DNA of 64,000 nucleotides from Rhypophila decipiens. Lineage: Eukaryota; Ascomycota; Sordariomycetes; Sordariales; Naviculisporaceae. This document shows, one piece after another, positions 42,377 through 54,425 of this stretch. Numbering within the stretch: position 1 is the stretch's first letter; each line of letters opens with the position of its first letter. The DNA lies in contig MU858079.1 of the NCBI GenBank assembly GCA_033297075.1, positions 1-64,000 on the forward strand, in the 5' to 3' direction. A program made the translations under genes and the position numbers. Below the pieces are notes generated by a model. That model made no database searches. It had not been told where the DNA came from and saw nothing but the letters and a program-made list of their open reading frames with translations.

Positions 42377-44194
42377 TCATACTTCCGTCAACACCAAACT
42401 GCACCTATGCCCCTTCGGAACGAGCGTAAAATGGTCCGTCATGATCATCTCCTCGTGCGTCTTCTCTCCAGCAAGCCGCACCTCAAAATGGGCCACAATC
42501 CGTGCGAGCGAGATTTTACACTCCATGGTGGCCATGTGCTGTCCGAGGCAGCTTCGCGGGCCTTTGCCCCACACGAACATCATTTCTCGCTGCTCGGGCG
42601 ACCCAGGGTCGAGCTCGCCTCGCGGAGAGATCCACCTTTGAGGATTAAATTTGTCGGGGTCTGGTGAAAAGTATTCTGGATCGCGCTGGAGTGTAAGAGC
42701 TTGCATGGATACCAGAGTCTGTTGGCCAATTTGTACGCCGTTAGTTAACCGAGTCCGCCCCCTGTAGGACGGTCAAAGTGACTTTTGGTTGTTTTGCTTA
42801 CTCCTCCGGGGACATGTAAATCCCCAATCTGGCACCCCCCACCAGTGGTAACTCGAGGCAGCGCACTGGGAGCGGCTGGGTGGAGTCGCAGGGTCTCTGT
42901 AAACACGCCGTGTAGAACCGGGAGGTCTTTTAAAGACTGGTACGAAAAGTCGGTGCTATTGCCATGAGAACGCCCAACAATCTCTTGGCGCAGTCTGTCC
43001 TGCCAGTCGGGATTACAAGCCAGCTGGTACAGAGCATAGGTGATGGTGTTTCCGGTTGTGTCGGTAGCGGCAAAGATGAGATTCGACACCTCGATGCTGA
43101 TTTGGGGGTCGGTGAGAGGCTCAACGCCCGCAGAGGGATCGCCGGCGAGCATCTTGGTGAGGAGAGACTTTTGGTCCGACTGTCGACCGTGGCGTTGGAG
43201 GTAGTCTTTCATGGCGTCTTCGCCGTACTAGAGAAAGAAAAACGAGTGTTGATAATTGTGGTTAGCTATCACGGCATGTTGAGAGTCTATCCATGCCGGA
43301 ATGCAATCTAACGTACTCTGTAGACGTATTCTCCTGCTGCCAGAAAGTCCTGAAGCGACTGTACGGGTAAATACTCAAGTAAGCGGAATGCAAAGGGGCT
43401 CAGGCCATACAGAGCAAAGGCGGCGAAGGCATTGTCGAGATGGTGGACGTAGCTCGGCGCATTGCCGCCTCCATCGAGGGCGCCGAATGATTTTCCAAGC
43501 ATGAGTTCGCCTAATTGCCTCGCGCAAAATGATTCAGCAGGATTATCATTCTCCATTTCACAGTCATTCAACAAGTCACAACTCACCACCAACATCCAGC
43601 ACCGTCATCCTCGCCCAATGCAGCATATCCACCTCGGTCCCAGCCCTCTTCTTCAGCTCCCTCATTAAATTGTCCACACAGTTTTGTATCAGCGGCTCCA
43701 TCTGATTTAAAACCACGGGTGCAAAGACGTGCGCAACGCGCTTCTGTCGCCGGCGATGTTCTTCGGGGTCTATCGTCTGGAACATGCCATTCTTCCCAAA
43801 ATTCTCATATGCCGGCGACTTGACACAGCTGCTCCCTGCGCCATATATGGTCTTGATGCATGGCAACGAGTTGAACGAAAGCTCATTGGGGGACAGTCGC
43901 ACGACAGGGCCGTATCTTTTGTGCAGGGCGTCGACGATGCGGCCACGGGAGCCAGACATTTCGACCAGGGAGATCCACTTGGGGGTGATACGGGCGATGA
44001 GTGGTCCAGGAATGTTTGAAGGGATTGGTGAGAATACAAGGTTGCTGATCACCTACAGGGCGGGAGGTTAATAACAGATTCCCGTCATTCTAGTTTGAAA
44101 AGCGGACGCTGACCTGCCATGCGATGCGGCCCAACACGACGGTCGCGATGGTCACCACCACATTCGACAGAGTAACCTGTGATGTCAACTCCAT
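42377..44194 (-). CDS. Cytochrome P450 monooxygenase, microsomal
   Basis: Five exons: 44114-44194, 43587-44052, 43317-43510, 42802-43227, 42377-42718; 502 residues, all introns 61-89 nt with matching phases. The N-terminus is a membrane anchor (VTLSNVVVTIATVVLG) followed by the proline hinge PSNIPGPL. The I-helix oxygen-activation motif AATDTTGNT, the K-helix ETLRL and the heme loop FVWGKGPRSCLG (Cys446) are all intact, so the enzyme should be active. The type resembles fungal secondary-metabolism and detoxification P450s; no partner biosynthetic genes lie beside it, so the substrate cannot be inferred. A TATATA element near 44356-44363 lies about 165 bp upstream of the start. Confidence 0.9.
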
Positions 44195-45689
44195 ATCATG
44201 GGCTTCCGTGTTGCTAGACGCTTGTTCTGTGAACGGGCTCCAGTGGGTGTTGTTATAACTGGAAAGTCAACCTAAAGGCGAAACTGAAGCCAGGGATTGA
44301 ATAGATACACAGAGGCGTTTCAAGAAGAGATGAAGAGAAAGAATCCAGCACGGCCATATATACTCGCCCTTATCACGCTCTAGTAGTCCCCGAAGTGTGT
44401 ATGGTCTATCCAACCCCGCACCTGCCGGCCTTATCTTATATTGATCCCGATTTGGACGGAGATGATGCCGGCCGGCAGGATGCCACGCCTATTCGGGATT
44501 AAAAGACATCAACCACAGGTAGATTGATATCCCCGGCAGGCTCCAGCCCGTACCAACTTGAATAACCCATTCTCTCTCCAGTCATTACGATGCCCGATAC
44601 TTGTAAACATGCTGATCTCAAGGCCATCAATTCTCTGACCAATGATCCCGATGCCTGAGCCTTAAACACACCGTCATCTGAAAGCCATCATAGTCTCTCA
44701 AAGGCATCGTTCTCGTTCTCGTTCTCGTTCTCGTTAACGCTATCGTTATCGCTATCGCTACTTTCTTGACTCGTTACTTCTCATTTCTCCACCAACTCAA
44801 CGACACGTCGGCCACGACTCTGACAAAACCATTGGAGTGGACTCGTGGTTAATTCCTGATCCAAGAAACCGGTACCCACCCCTCGCAAAGCACAAAGTAC
44901 TTATCGTGCCTCAGACTATAACCGGATACACAAGCAAGAGACGACTTAATGACAAACATCCCCATCTCTCAGACATCTGACGGTGCGACCTTTGCCAACA
45001 ATATATCAGCAACTACATCCACTACGTCGCCATGGCGTGGCAACAGCCTTCCGACCTTGGCATCATTTCCGTCAGCCTGATGGGGCCAAGATTGGTGACC
45101 ATCTTCAACCAGCTAGTGGTAAGCTCACCATCTCAACTGACATAAGAACGTTGGTGGCAGCCATACTAATACCGTTCAAGGGTTCACTTCTAGCCATTCC
45201 TGAACTGAGCCCACGATTCGTTATCATACCTGTCGGGATCCGATTGCCATTCGTGACGGAGCAAAAAGAATACCACGCCAGACGGCCTTCTCACTAGATG
45301 TGTGAGTTTTTGGCACGCAATCAGCACGGAGCTCAACTAAAAAGGGTGTTGTCGATATGGCCGAGGACGCTCTACATTCATGTACAGCTGAGGCCTATAC
45401 GTTACACGGGACGAGCCTTCCGCCATTACATCTTGGACTGACCCTCGCTGCCCAGAGCACGAGCGAGAACTCTAAAGATGTTGAGAAAGAATCGGTGTTT
45501 GGGTTCACGGGTTATATGGTGCTGAAAGTTTGTGCTGGCTGCGCGGCTTGACCTTCGGGTAAGTTCTCGCAACACTCGGTTGGCGTTGTCGCTTGTTGCA
45601 TTGAGCATGAGTGACAACGCCGACGAGGTTGAACAAGAGTGGTGGCAGTGCGCCGCCTGCGAACATCAACGGCGAAATGTAGGTCTCGG
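44195..45689. other. 1.5-kb intergenic stretch
   Basis: It holds a hexanucleotide repeat (44708-44762) and several short ORFs without recognisable features. The right part borders decayed coding sequence. Confidence 0.45.
44708..44762 (+). repeat. GTTCTC / GCTATC hexanucleotide microsatellite
   Basis: Repeated GTTCTC units pass into TATCGC/GCTATC units. Confidence 0.8.
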
Positions 45690-45930
45690 ACGGCGATTAC
45701 ATCAAAGACATCAAAGTCAACGATCTACATAAACCGATATCTTCTCACAAAGGGTTCCACACAGAATGATAGAAGTTGGAGTGTATGGATATGGGGGCTA
45801 TTTCCCCTCTAGGTGTAGTTGATCCCATCTTTAGGCTGCAACAGGTCTCGATGTCAAGCAGCTCAAGATGGCCATCAACTACGATGCGCCCAACCACTTG
45901 AAGATTATGTTCACCGGGTGGTGTGGAGGA
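45690..45930 (+). pseudogene. Decayed RNA-helicase fragment (Prp5/DEAD-box C-terminal core) with a KH-like fragment
   Basis: At 45835-45900 the frame reads AATGLDVKQLKMAINYDAPN then HL, very close to the motif V region of Prp5-like DEAD-box helicases (usually AARGLDVKQLK). One base later a frame shift is needed, after which EDYVHR, the start of motif VI, appears. Just upstream (45690-45760) VSDGDYIKDIKVNDL, preceded by a stop, and a frame-shifted TKGSTQ-like string resemble a KH-type RNA-binding segment. Only these pieces are recognisable, so this is a relic, not a working gene. The KH resemblance is weaker than the helicase one. Confidence 0.5.
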
Positions 45931-46306
45931 TTAAGAGAGATGTGTATGATTGAAGTGCAGTGGTCTGGCATCAGGAGTGGCATAAGAATGGGGGTAGTGC
46001 ACGAGCATGAGGCTCTGGTGCGTGGGGGGTCGACCGCTGCATGTTTTTAATTCCGGAAATCCACTTCATCCCGAATTTTGTCGACCTGGGAAGCAAGACG
46101 TTGTAGTATACTTGTTCGATAGACGTTGGCAAATTGGATAGATTTCTTGGTGGCATCTGCTAGAGTCTAGACTAAATCTAGCCTAGTTGCCCGTAGTCTG
46201 ACGTGTTTACTCCCCTTTTATCGCTCTGCCCCTCCTGTCCAATATTAAGTTTCCATCGCTCTTTGCATTTCGCACCCAAGTATCATCCACGTCGATTTGT
46301 TTCACC

Positions 46307-47196
46307 ATGGCGCGCGAAAAAAAAAAGTTTCTTGGGGAGGCCATCGTGATGCTCGCCCGGACTCGCGTTTGCCTCACCTGCCCCCTCCCACCCCCGCTGC
46401 CCACCAACCACCAAAGCCGAGGACGGTCAGGCGGGACAACAAGGCACACACCGACGACACCGACCACTGGAAGTCTCTCTTCGACATCCTCGCCAATGCA
46501 CCCGGCTGCAAGTCGGTCGCATGCAGCCGAATCGCCGAAGTGCCCGAAACCGCGATTTTCGCAATCAGTCAGTTCCCCTCTCACCCTCACCCCCACTCCT
46601 CCCGCCGCACCCAGCACTAATCAAACATTTTCCCAATACCTAGTCTGGCGGGCCCAAACCGATGTCGACACCTTCTCCACATCCCCAGCCTACGACTCTT
46701 TCCTTGCCGCGCTGGGGTCTCCCGCCCCGCCTGTCCAAACTGTCAAATTCACGGCCCACGGGGCTGTCCACCCGTTTAATCTGCAGAGCTGGCTGTTCTT
46801 CTTCACCATCACGCTGCCCCACCCTATCACGGACGCGCAGCGCGAGATTTATGCTCGCATGCGAGGCCCTGCTTACCCTTGGTACCACGCGGGGATGGAT
46901 CCTGCCATGAAAGCCGCCCTGATGACGATGCCTGCTCCGTCGCGGGCCCGGATGTGCAACATGGGTGGGCGCTGGCGCCACGGGAGGAGGATGGTGGCAC
47001 TGGGCGGCAGGTGCAAGATGGGGTGTTTTATCGCAATTGGCTTAGCAGCGAGGCCGAACAGGAATGGAGGACGTGGATTCCTGGAGTGGTCCCGGATTGG
47101 CAGAAGGAGTTGAGTGAGATTGGGGCAGTCGGGGCGAAGGAGGAGCATGTAGATTTGGTGTATGTGGCGAGGTTTACACACAACTACTACAGATAG
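46307..47196 (+). pseudogene. Hypothetical gene with two frame breaks, possible alpha/beta-barrel-type protein
   Basis: From ATG 46307 (MAREKKK) the coding frame is only continuous if the A10 run at about 46317-46326 is one base longer. The preferred frame then gives HTDDTDHWKSLFDILANAPG and so on up to an intron at 46568-46643 (GTCAGT...CTAG, phase 1). Exon 2 reads WRAQTDVDTFSTSPAYDSFL and then SWLFFFTITLPHPITDAQRE. A second shift near 46900 leads to HGWALAPREEDG...NWLSSEAEQEWRTWIPGVVP and ends FTHNYYR at 47196. The layout (short repeated strand-helix units with Trp and Tyr) is reminiscent of small ferredoxin-fold dimeric proteins, but I cannot assign a family. Two frame breaks could be real lesions or homopolymer errors. 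Confidence 0.4.
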
Positions 47197-48729
47197 GGTC
47201 GAAGATGACTCCCCAGGCACTAATTAGCCCCTCGGAAAAAGCTTCATGTGCCTACTGACCTGGATGAGACGCCTGCAACCAGATTGTTATTCTGTGTCTT
47301 TGGGATCACGAAGCGGTGTGAACACTCCCCGGAGAAGGCCACGCGCCAGTTTACCACTCCATAAACCTGCAGTGTATTGATCAGTCGGCCCAATCAGGAC
47401 ATTATCGTCTCTATATCGGCTTGGCAATGCCGAAAATTGCTGGAAGGTACCGCGCGTGCTGGTCAGCCAGCGGTTGTTGAAACACTCGATGGCGTCGCAC
47501 CACTTCAGGGAGGCCGGTGGGAGACTCGAAACGAATCCGTTCGCAATTCCAGCAACGCTCTCTGGCTTTTTTTCCGCTTTGACTTTGCGTGGCTGCACGC
47601 AGCTTCGAAATGATCTCTAGGAGAGGAGCATGGCGAATACCAAAAGCAATCTTATAGGCATGTCCCAGAAGCGAGCACAAGGAATGGGGTAACATGAGAG
47701 AAAATAAGAGTACCAGGGAGTCAGATCTCCCTTTTGCGTGGGGGTACGAGGAGGCAGTGAGCCTCTCAGCAAAGTTTGTACCGATTGACTCGACTGTCGA
47801 CTGGAAAGCCCCCAGCTGAAACGGATCCGGGCGGTATCTTCCTTGACCTCCCCGGTCAATTTCTGCGGCTACTCTGGTTTGCGATGCCATCATTTCGGGA
47901 AAAGGGACTCTAATTGAAATCCTTGACCAGTTTTCTGGAACAGGTATTATCGGACCGTAACAGAGAGATCAATGATTCTCCGTTTATGGTTATCTCCCGC
48001 CTTAGCATGCAGGTTGCCTTTAAGGCCAGTTTATGCATCCATCCGCAACATAAAGAAGACGGTGGTACCTAAGGTACGCGCGAGCTCTCCACACTGCACA
48101 ACATATTTTTCTTTCCTTCTCCCTTTCTCCTCTTTCTTGGAGCACAACACCACTGACCACAGGGTTGGAATTGGGAAAGACCAAAGGACGGCCGCAGACG
48201 GTCTGGCCCTGTTCTGCCAATGCAGGACGATCATACAATGTGTGGGCCTGCCTGGCTTTTCAGGAAGGAAGTTGCGTTACGTACGAGCGACTCCGACTGT
48301 AGCACATGATAGCTGCAGAACGTGAGAAAATGTTACCGGCCCATGGTTTGACCGGTCATGTCGTTTCCCTTTGCGGTAAGACGTGGACAAGTTGGACTAC
48401 TCGATCCTGGTCCCAACCACACATACGACTCCACGGGCTCCGAGCTACGCAGCGTCTGTGACGCCCACACAGCAGAAGTGGGGTATAATGGGAGTCATGC
48501 AGATTCTCTCTCTCGTCTATAGACTTGTTTGTTTTTCTTTTTCTTTTTTTCATCCTCTTACTTCTTCTCGTAACTTCGCAGATAATTTCATCGTTATTGC
48601 CACTCACCGTCTCAGCCTCTCCCACGGTTCCCATTCTTATCCATTCTCAGCACACTTTATCTCATCATAGATTGGTTGAGTTGCAGTTTGAGACGGACTG
48701 GAACATCCATTCGGACCCAGGATAACGAA
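47197..48729. other. 1.5-kb intergenic stretch
   Basis: No supported gene. A pyrimidine-rich run (CTCTCTCTCGTC, then TTTTTCTTTTTC) near 48508-48550 precedes the HET gene and is probably promoter or leader. Confidence 0.45.
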
Positions 48730-50968
48730 ATGGACATGGTTTCAGACAAGCCCACCAATGACGCCTTGAATCTTTGTCGATACTGTCGAGCACTCTTGGA
48801 GAGGGAGCCACCGGCAGATCTGGTTTCTGATCCAGAAACCTTGGATGGGGTTATGGAACCTTACAAGGATCCAGATCACCGTCATTGGAGACGAGGGGTA
48901 CTCTCGACAGAAGCGGTATCGAAAACTGCGTTTCGTGGTTGTCTAATATGTATCCAAGTGCTAGGGGACGCGACAAGCCGGCCGACGACAGCAATTGATC
49001 TAGTCAAGGAACCTCTGTATGACCAGGCAGATCAGGGACTAATTTATTGGCGCATGTTTGTATTTGTGCCCTGAGGGAGGACGACAGTTCTCAATATCTG
49101 TGGGGAAGGATAACATACAAGCTGCGGAAGCGTGGGTCCACGCCAGTCGAAGTGCTATCCTCAGATCAACCGTTACTTCTGAACGATGTTACAGATGATG
49201 ACTATGATCATTGTGACAAGTTTCCCGAGGACCTTGACTTGTTTCCTTCAGGACGTGGTTTGGCTTGCCCAGTATGCTTTTACAACCTCGGGGGGAGCTT
49301 AGACTAACAATATTACCAGAAAAGGAAGATCTTATCAATACCGCGCCAATTCATGACAATACTGCATCGGAACCCACCTTCTCCAATATCATGGGATGGC
49401 TGGATTGCTGTTTGAGCTCTCACGCAAAATGTTGTCTAAACCGGGACACCAACCCAGGATATTTGCCCAGGCGGGTGGTATGTTTGTCCAACTCCATGAG
49501 TGCTAGGCTATTGCTTGTCAACAACAGCACTCCTATCCTTCCTTACAGCACCTTGAGCCATTGTTGGGGTACTTCTGAAAAGCCCCTGCGGTTGTTGGCC
49601 AGCAACTTGGCGGGACTCCAGTCTGAGATCCGCACTGAAAACCTGTCCCGGACATTCCTGGATGCCTTCGAAATAACTTGGGGGATGGGTCTCCGATATG
49701 TATGAATTGACTCATTGTGCATTATTCAGGACAATGAGGAAGATTGGCTGGTTGAATCTACCGCCATGGTGAACATCTACTCGAACTCATACTGCAACAT
49801 CGCCGCCGCACATGCACGCAATGGATCCGAGGGATGCTTTGTTGACCGGAATCCGAATGCCATAAAATCACTGACCCTTTCGATGGGCTTGCCCGAGGAG
49901 TGGGACGTACCAACGAGCTATTTTACCATTCCGCAATGGAACCTTGACTCCTCACCATTGAAAAAGAGAGCATGGGTATGCCAAGAGTTATATCTTGCAC
50001 CGAGAGTTCTTTACTTTTGCGCCGATCAAGTTTATTGGCAGTGTCTATCGCTTTCTGCGAACGAGTCCTTCCCTCGGGGTTATCCTCGTTCTTGGGTAAC
50101 GCGAAGGTTGATGTCCTTGGACCCTGAAGACCACCCAGACGATTTAACACCAGCCGAGAGGGGCCTTTCAGCAGCTCCAGGGTTGAAAGTTTTCAAGCTA
50201 TGGGAAGAGATCCTCAGGTACTACTCAGAATGCGATTTAACATTCGTAACTGACAAGCTGGTGGCCATATCAGGCCTGGCTAAGAGGTTGCAACCACTGA
50301 CGGGGAGTCGTTACCTTGCCGGGCTATGGGAAAAGCATCTGCCATACCACCTTCTCTGGCAAAGCGGCGGATATAGACTACTAACGCCATCCGGCGAGCG
50401 CTACGAGGAGTATGTCGCACCTAGTTGGTCATGGGCATCCATACGGGGACAAATCCTGACTTTACATCCTCGAATTATGTACGAAGATGAGCACGATGTT
50501 CTTGTCAAAGTGCTCGAGGCCAGCGTTACTCTTGTGAACGAGAACGACCCATTCGGACAGGTTACAGGTGGGTTTCTCCAAATGGAATGCTACTTGACAA
50601 ACGTTTGGTCCTTTAACCGAAAAGAAGACCTCGTCTGGGAAGGTTGCTCAGTTGGGTGGATAAACATAGACGTCACCGATGATCCTCATTGCCCTTCGTA
50701 CACCCTGGACGTTCTAGCCAAATATGATTCCCTCTGGCTACTACCAATCCGGATCCTTGCCGGCGAAGACTTGATTAAACCGGCAACGGAGCCTATGGAA
50801 GGACTTGTTGTGGAAGCCGTTGACATCAACCAAATGAAGTTCCGGAGAGTGGGGACATTCTCTATTCTGACTACCCAGACTTCACTTTATACGACACTCT
50901 CGGTTGAAAAGGGTTTTAAGCCCTGCGATTGCGCTTGGGGCCCCAGGAAGGTGATCACGCTTATCTAA
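48730..50968 (+). pseudogene. HET-domain (heterokaryon incompatibility) gene, broken at the signature Trp
   Basis: Start ATG 48730. The HET core is clear: YSTLSHCWGTSEKPLRL, then LRYV-stop-IDSLCIIQDNEEDW, then MVNIYSNSYCNIAAAHA. In working HET proteins this position is Trp in WIDSLCIIQD; here TGG has become TGA (49703-49705), a G-to-A change as in RIP. A second lesion is a one-base frame shift near 49062-49072 (YWRMFVF to ALREDDSSQYLW). An intron at 49255-49319 (GTGGTT...CCAG, GACTAAC branch) is inferred and keeps the frame. The downstream 417-codon part, including RAWVCQELYLAPRVLYF and WSWASIRG, is intact. HET proteins trigger cell death when unlike fungal strains fuse; this copy cannot make a full-length protein unless the stop is read through. 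Confidence 0.75.
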
Positions 50969-51303
50969 CTGTCAGCCATCATGTGCCGATTTCTTCTGCG
51001 AATCCACACTCTGGAGTGCTGGGTTGAGAGGCTGGAGTGGTTTTGTATGCAACACAGCTTATCAATTTATCAGTTATCTTTCTTGAGTTTCATTGAAGTT
51101 TACGCGACAGTTTTCGAGTCTTGCACGGAGTGCGTCCACATATCTCAAATTACGCACAGTTGTTGAAGTAGCGACATCGGATTAACTTTTTGTTGTGGGA
51201 TTTGTCATTATCGGGTCATCACGGGCAGTCGAAATAACGGAATGCTACATACACGGGGAAAAGTACACTCCAGATCATGTGAACCAAGTTACCATTTGGC
51301 ATC
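50969..51303. other. Intergenic between convergent genes
   Basis: 335 bp, no gene seen. Confidence 0.4.
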
Positions 51304-52557
51304 TCACCAATGCCCGCCGCTGCCCCAGCCCCCGTCGCCATACAAATTCTCCGGTTCCGCGGACCTAAAATACACCCTCGGCCTCCTGAAAAGATCTGGC
51401 TCGTAATTCACGGCCGGTGAGAACCTAACCCTTGGGCGCAGGTAATAACCTTCCGTCTCCCTGCCTCGCTCCGACGAATCTCGAGTGGAGCCCTCGCGTG
51501 ACGGAGACCTTCTGCCACTGCCGCTCCCGATCCATGAGCTACCTCCGAGAGAACCGACAAACTGCTCCCGTTCACGGTACGGTGGCGGCAACGGTGACGG
51601 AGAGCGCCGCCCACGATGCAAGTCCACATCCTCCAACCGATCTGCCAACCCGTTCACATCGCTAACACTTGGTGGACGATAGCTTCTTCCTCCCGAACTT
51701 GGCAGCCGCCGACGATCGCGATCCCCCTCCAGTTCTCGACCACGGTTTCTCAGCTCCTGTTGTAATTCCCTCGCCTGAATCTCGGCCTGCAGCTCGGCGA
51801 TGCGATGTCTTCTTTCTTGGTCAACAGAATCGCGACGAATAATATCCCTTTGACGACGCCTCTCCTCCCTCTGCTGTTGTCGGCGAAGACGCTCGTCAAG
51901 CTCATCTACAATAGGAATCTCGGCGCTGGATGAGCTGAATCTATCTCGACTACGGTCACGGTCGCAGCGACGGTCTGCGCCGGCTTGTGCGTAACTTTCT
52001 TCCAGAGCGCGCTGAGTCTCGAGGTCATATATGGGTGGTGGGTCTGCTTCCGGACCCTTGAAGCTCCATGTGCTTCTGGGACTACTGGGGCCTGGCGATG
52101 GCGGTCTGTAGCTTCTAGTGCCATGGTCATTCGAGTACGAATAGCGGCGTGGATGATGATTTTCAGGTTCCGGTTCTGGGTCCGGAAGAGGTGGGCTGTA
52201 CTGCCGTCTGTACCAGTTTTCTGGGATGTCGGCTGCATAATGCGGCCTCTCCGGAGCCGTGTAATGAACACGTTCATTTCTTCGCCGTCTATGATGTCGA
52301 CGATGCTGCCAGTACGAATCATCGCTATCACGGTCCGCCAAGTCTTCGGGGCCTGGACTGACGAAGATGATACGCGGCTCTTGCTCGGTCGAATGACCAT
52401 AGCTGTACTGATCTGAATGACTCGCAGGCCAGCGAGGTTCGTCATGGTGATGGATCTCATAGGCGTCATCCCGCCGGCGACGACGGTGTCGGCGCTCTTC
52501 TCGCACTCGGCGGTCTCGTCTGTGGCCGGCTCCAGCGATCCAGTTGAGGAGGTTCAT
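51304..52557 (-). CDS. Arg/Asp-rich hypothetical protein with coiled coil
   Basis: 417 residues, one exon, start MNLLNWIAGAG. The N-terminus has runs of Arg/His (RREERRHRRRRR-like), and the middle is Pro/Tyr/Ser-rich. Residues about 220-285 form a charged coiled coil (ELDERLRRQQQREERRRQRD, then RHRIAELQAEIQARELQQEL), and the C-terminus has short aromatic strands (YYLRPRVRFSPAVNYEPDLF). Similar low-complexity proteins are frequent in filamentous ascomycetes and are uncharacterised. No signal peptide, TM segment or enzymatic motif. Several antisense ORFs of 70-187 codons are composition shadows. Confidence 0.6.
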   Translation of the reverse strand: MNLLNWIAGAGHRRDRRVREERRHRRRRRDDAYEIHHHDEPRWPASHSDQYSYGHSTEQEPRIIFVSPGPEDLADRDSDDSYWQHRRHHRRRRNERVHYTAPERPHYAADIPENWYRRQYSPPLPDPEPEPENHHPRRYSYSNDHGTRSYRPPSPGPSSPRSTWSFKGPEADPPPIYDLETQRALEESYAQAGADRRCDRDRSRDRFSSSSAEIPIVDELDERLRRQQQREERRRQRDIIRRDSVDQERRHRIAELQAEIQARELQQELRNRGRELEGDRDRRRLPSSGGRSYRPPSVSDVNGLADRLEDVDLHRGRRSPSPLPPPYREREQFVGSLGGSSWIGSGSGRRSPSREGSTRDSSERGRETEGYYLRPRVRFSPAVNYEPDLFRRPRVYFRSAEPENLYGDGGWGSGGHW

Positions 52558-54425
52558 GATGGGCCGGGGTATTGTAGAAATTTTGGCACGGGCGTATCAT
52601 GCCGTAGAATTGCATCATGTTCGAAGTTTGGAGATGGAACGATTGACCCAAGTGGGAAGTTGTTTGGATGTTGGTTCCTCGGAGCGACATTGGAATTCGT
52701 GGAAGCAAACACAGTCCGTGACAATCCATCATCGCTGACGCAGAGCAGAGCAAATACTGTGTTGTGATCAAGATTCCAATGATGTACGCTTTGATGAGAT
52801 TTTGCACTTTCCAGTAGAGTGAAAGCCTTGAAAGATGTCTCCCCGATCAAAGGATTTGGTTTAGTGCTGAGATCTAGAGCGTGAGCATCAACGCCGCCAA
52901 GTAAAAAGAGCGAGGTCATGACAAACCTTCTTTACATGAACTCATTCATGACTCCGTGTTTGCTGTTTGGGCGGATGACAAACCACATCTCAAGTTCAAC
53001 AAATCGATCAATAACTACCTAGAATAAGAGGTTTACTCTCAGACTCATTAACATCTCATAATGATAGGAGATTCTTATGATTCACTTTGGTGCCACAAGC
53101 AACATAAAGGTAACTGACATTGTAGCTGCCATTTACCAAGACACAAGTATGAAAGGGGCCTTGAGCCTTTCGAAAAGGGTTTAGGTGCCTGTATTCTGGA
53201 ACCTTTGCCATACCTCAAGTGTTCCATTGCGTGAACTTTGAACTCTTGCGCACTGAACACTTCCCCAGCTCAAGCGGGCACAATACAACAAACACAATAT
53301 GAAGAAGCGCTTCTGTAATTGCCAGTGACCGATTGGGCTCTGACCTAGAGATCCGATTCTAACAAAGCAAAGTTGAAAGCATGAAAATGCCATAATCAGA
53401 GAAGCACGTGCTGTGAGTAAGCGAAGAAATCAGATGCTTGCGGCGGTAAATAGACGCTGCCCCCGATCATATCCAATGGCTTGCAGGATGCATTGGGGCT
53501 GATGTTCACCGAGGCAGCGACAACCCCATTAACATCCAAAATAAACCTCGAATTACTCGTTGACTCAGCCTGGCTTTCTTGCATTTTATCACCTATGCCC
53601 TCCCTCGCAGCGTTAGGTTATGAGACTCCTCGAGATTCACATCATGGAAGGGTTCTGTGAGCTTGCACAGTCGAGTCTGACAATTCTTCCATAATTTCAC
53701 TTTTGTGGCAATGATCCTGATGTAAGGGAATGGGGGTTCGGGCTGCGGGTTTGGGTTAATAAGTGAGACAACTTGCATGGTCAGGCCACTAGGTATTTGG
53801 CACCGCGAGCCGCAGTTGGACGATCTTGTTGCACTATCGAATGAGTGGCGTGTTCGCTGCAGAAGTGCAGATTGGGACCGATAAGCCTGGGTTACAAGAA
53901 TGCTTGGGACAAAGTCTCCGCTGCGGCAGTTGTACCTCAGTCCAGATAAATACGAGTTAAATTCACAGGTAAGCCCCCCTGATGTCTTTACCTTGGCCAA
54001 CCCCCGGTTTCAGTCTGGGAAATTTACAACTAACATTTTAGACTCTCCTCTTGACCGAGCGAGCTCAGAGCTGAGTAGAGACTTGTTTCCTGAGTCGAAA
54101 TGGACTTCGAGTGTCGTATTCCAGGGGCATTCCCTGAAGATGATCACCTACTCCTCACCGAGGGGCAAGGATCAGAGCATGCAGAGGTACGTATAAACTG
54201 TAACCACAATTCTTCTTAGCGGCTCTTGTTCCTGTCTCGGCTTCCCATTCTGTCCTGCCTTTGCATTCATTTTCCCAGGGATCTGACTAGAATTTGTAGT
54301 TGGAAGTGCCTAGTTCAGATGTGAGCGTGAGCTTGCGGGTTGATAACCTCGACCCCCAAGGGACAAATGTTATCCCACAACCTCCACCAAGACCTCACCA
54401 GTTACAACCATGAGACACCAGCAAC
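52558..54425. other. 1.9-kb intergenic stretch
   Basis: No gene supported. Many short antisense ORFs. It lies between the Arg/Asp-rich gene and the patatin gene, which are divergently oriented. Confidence 0.5.

Noticed and set aside
47411..47893. 160-codon minus ORF
   Set aside because: Irregular composition, no motif, in a stretch with equally long ORFs in other frames.
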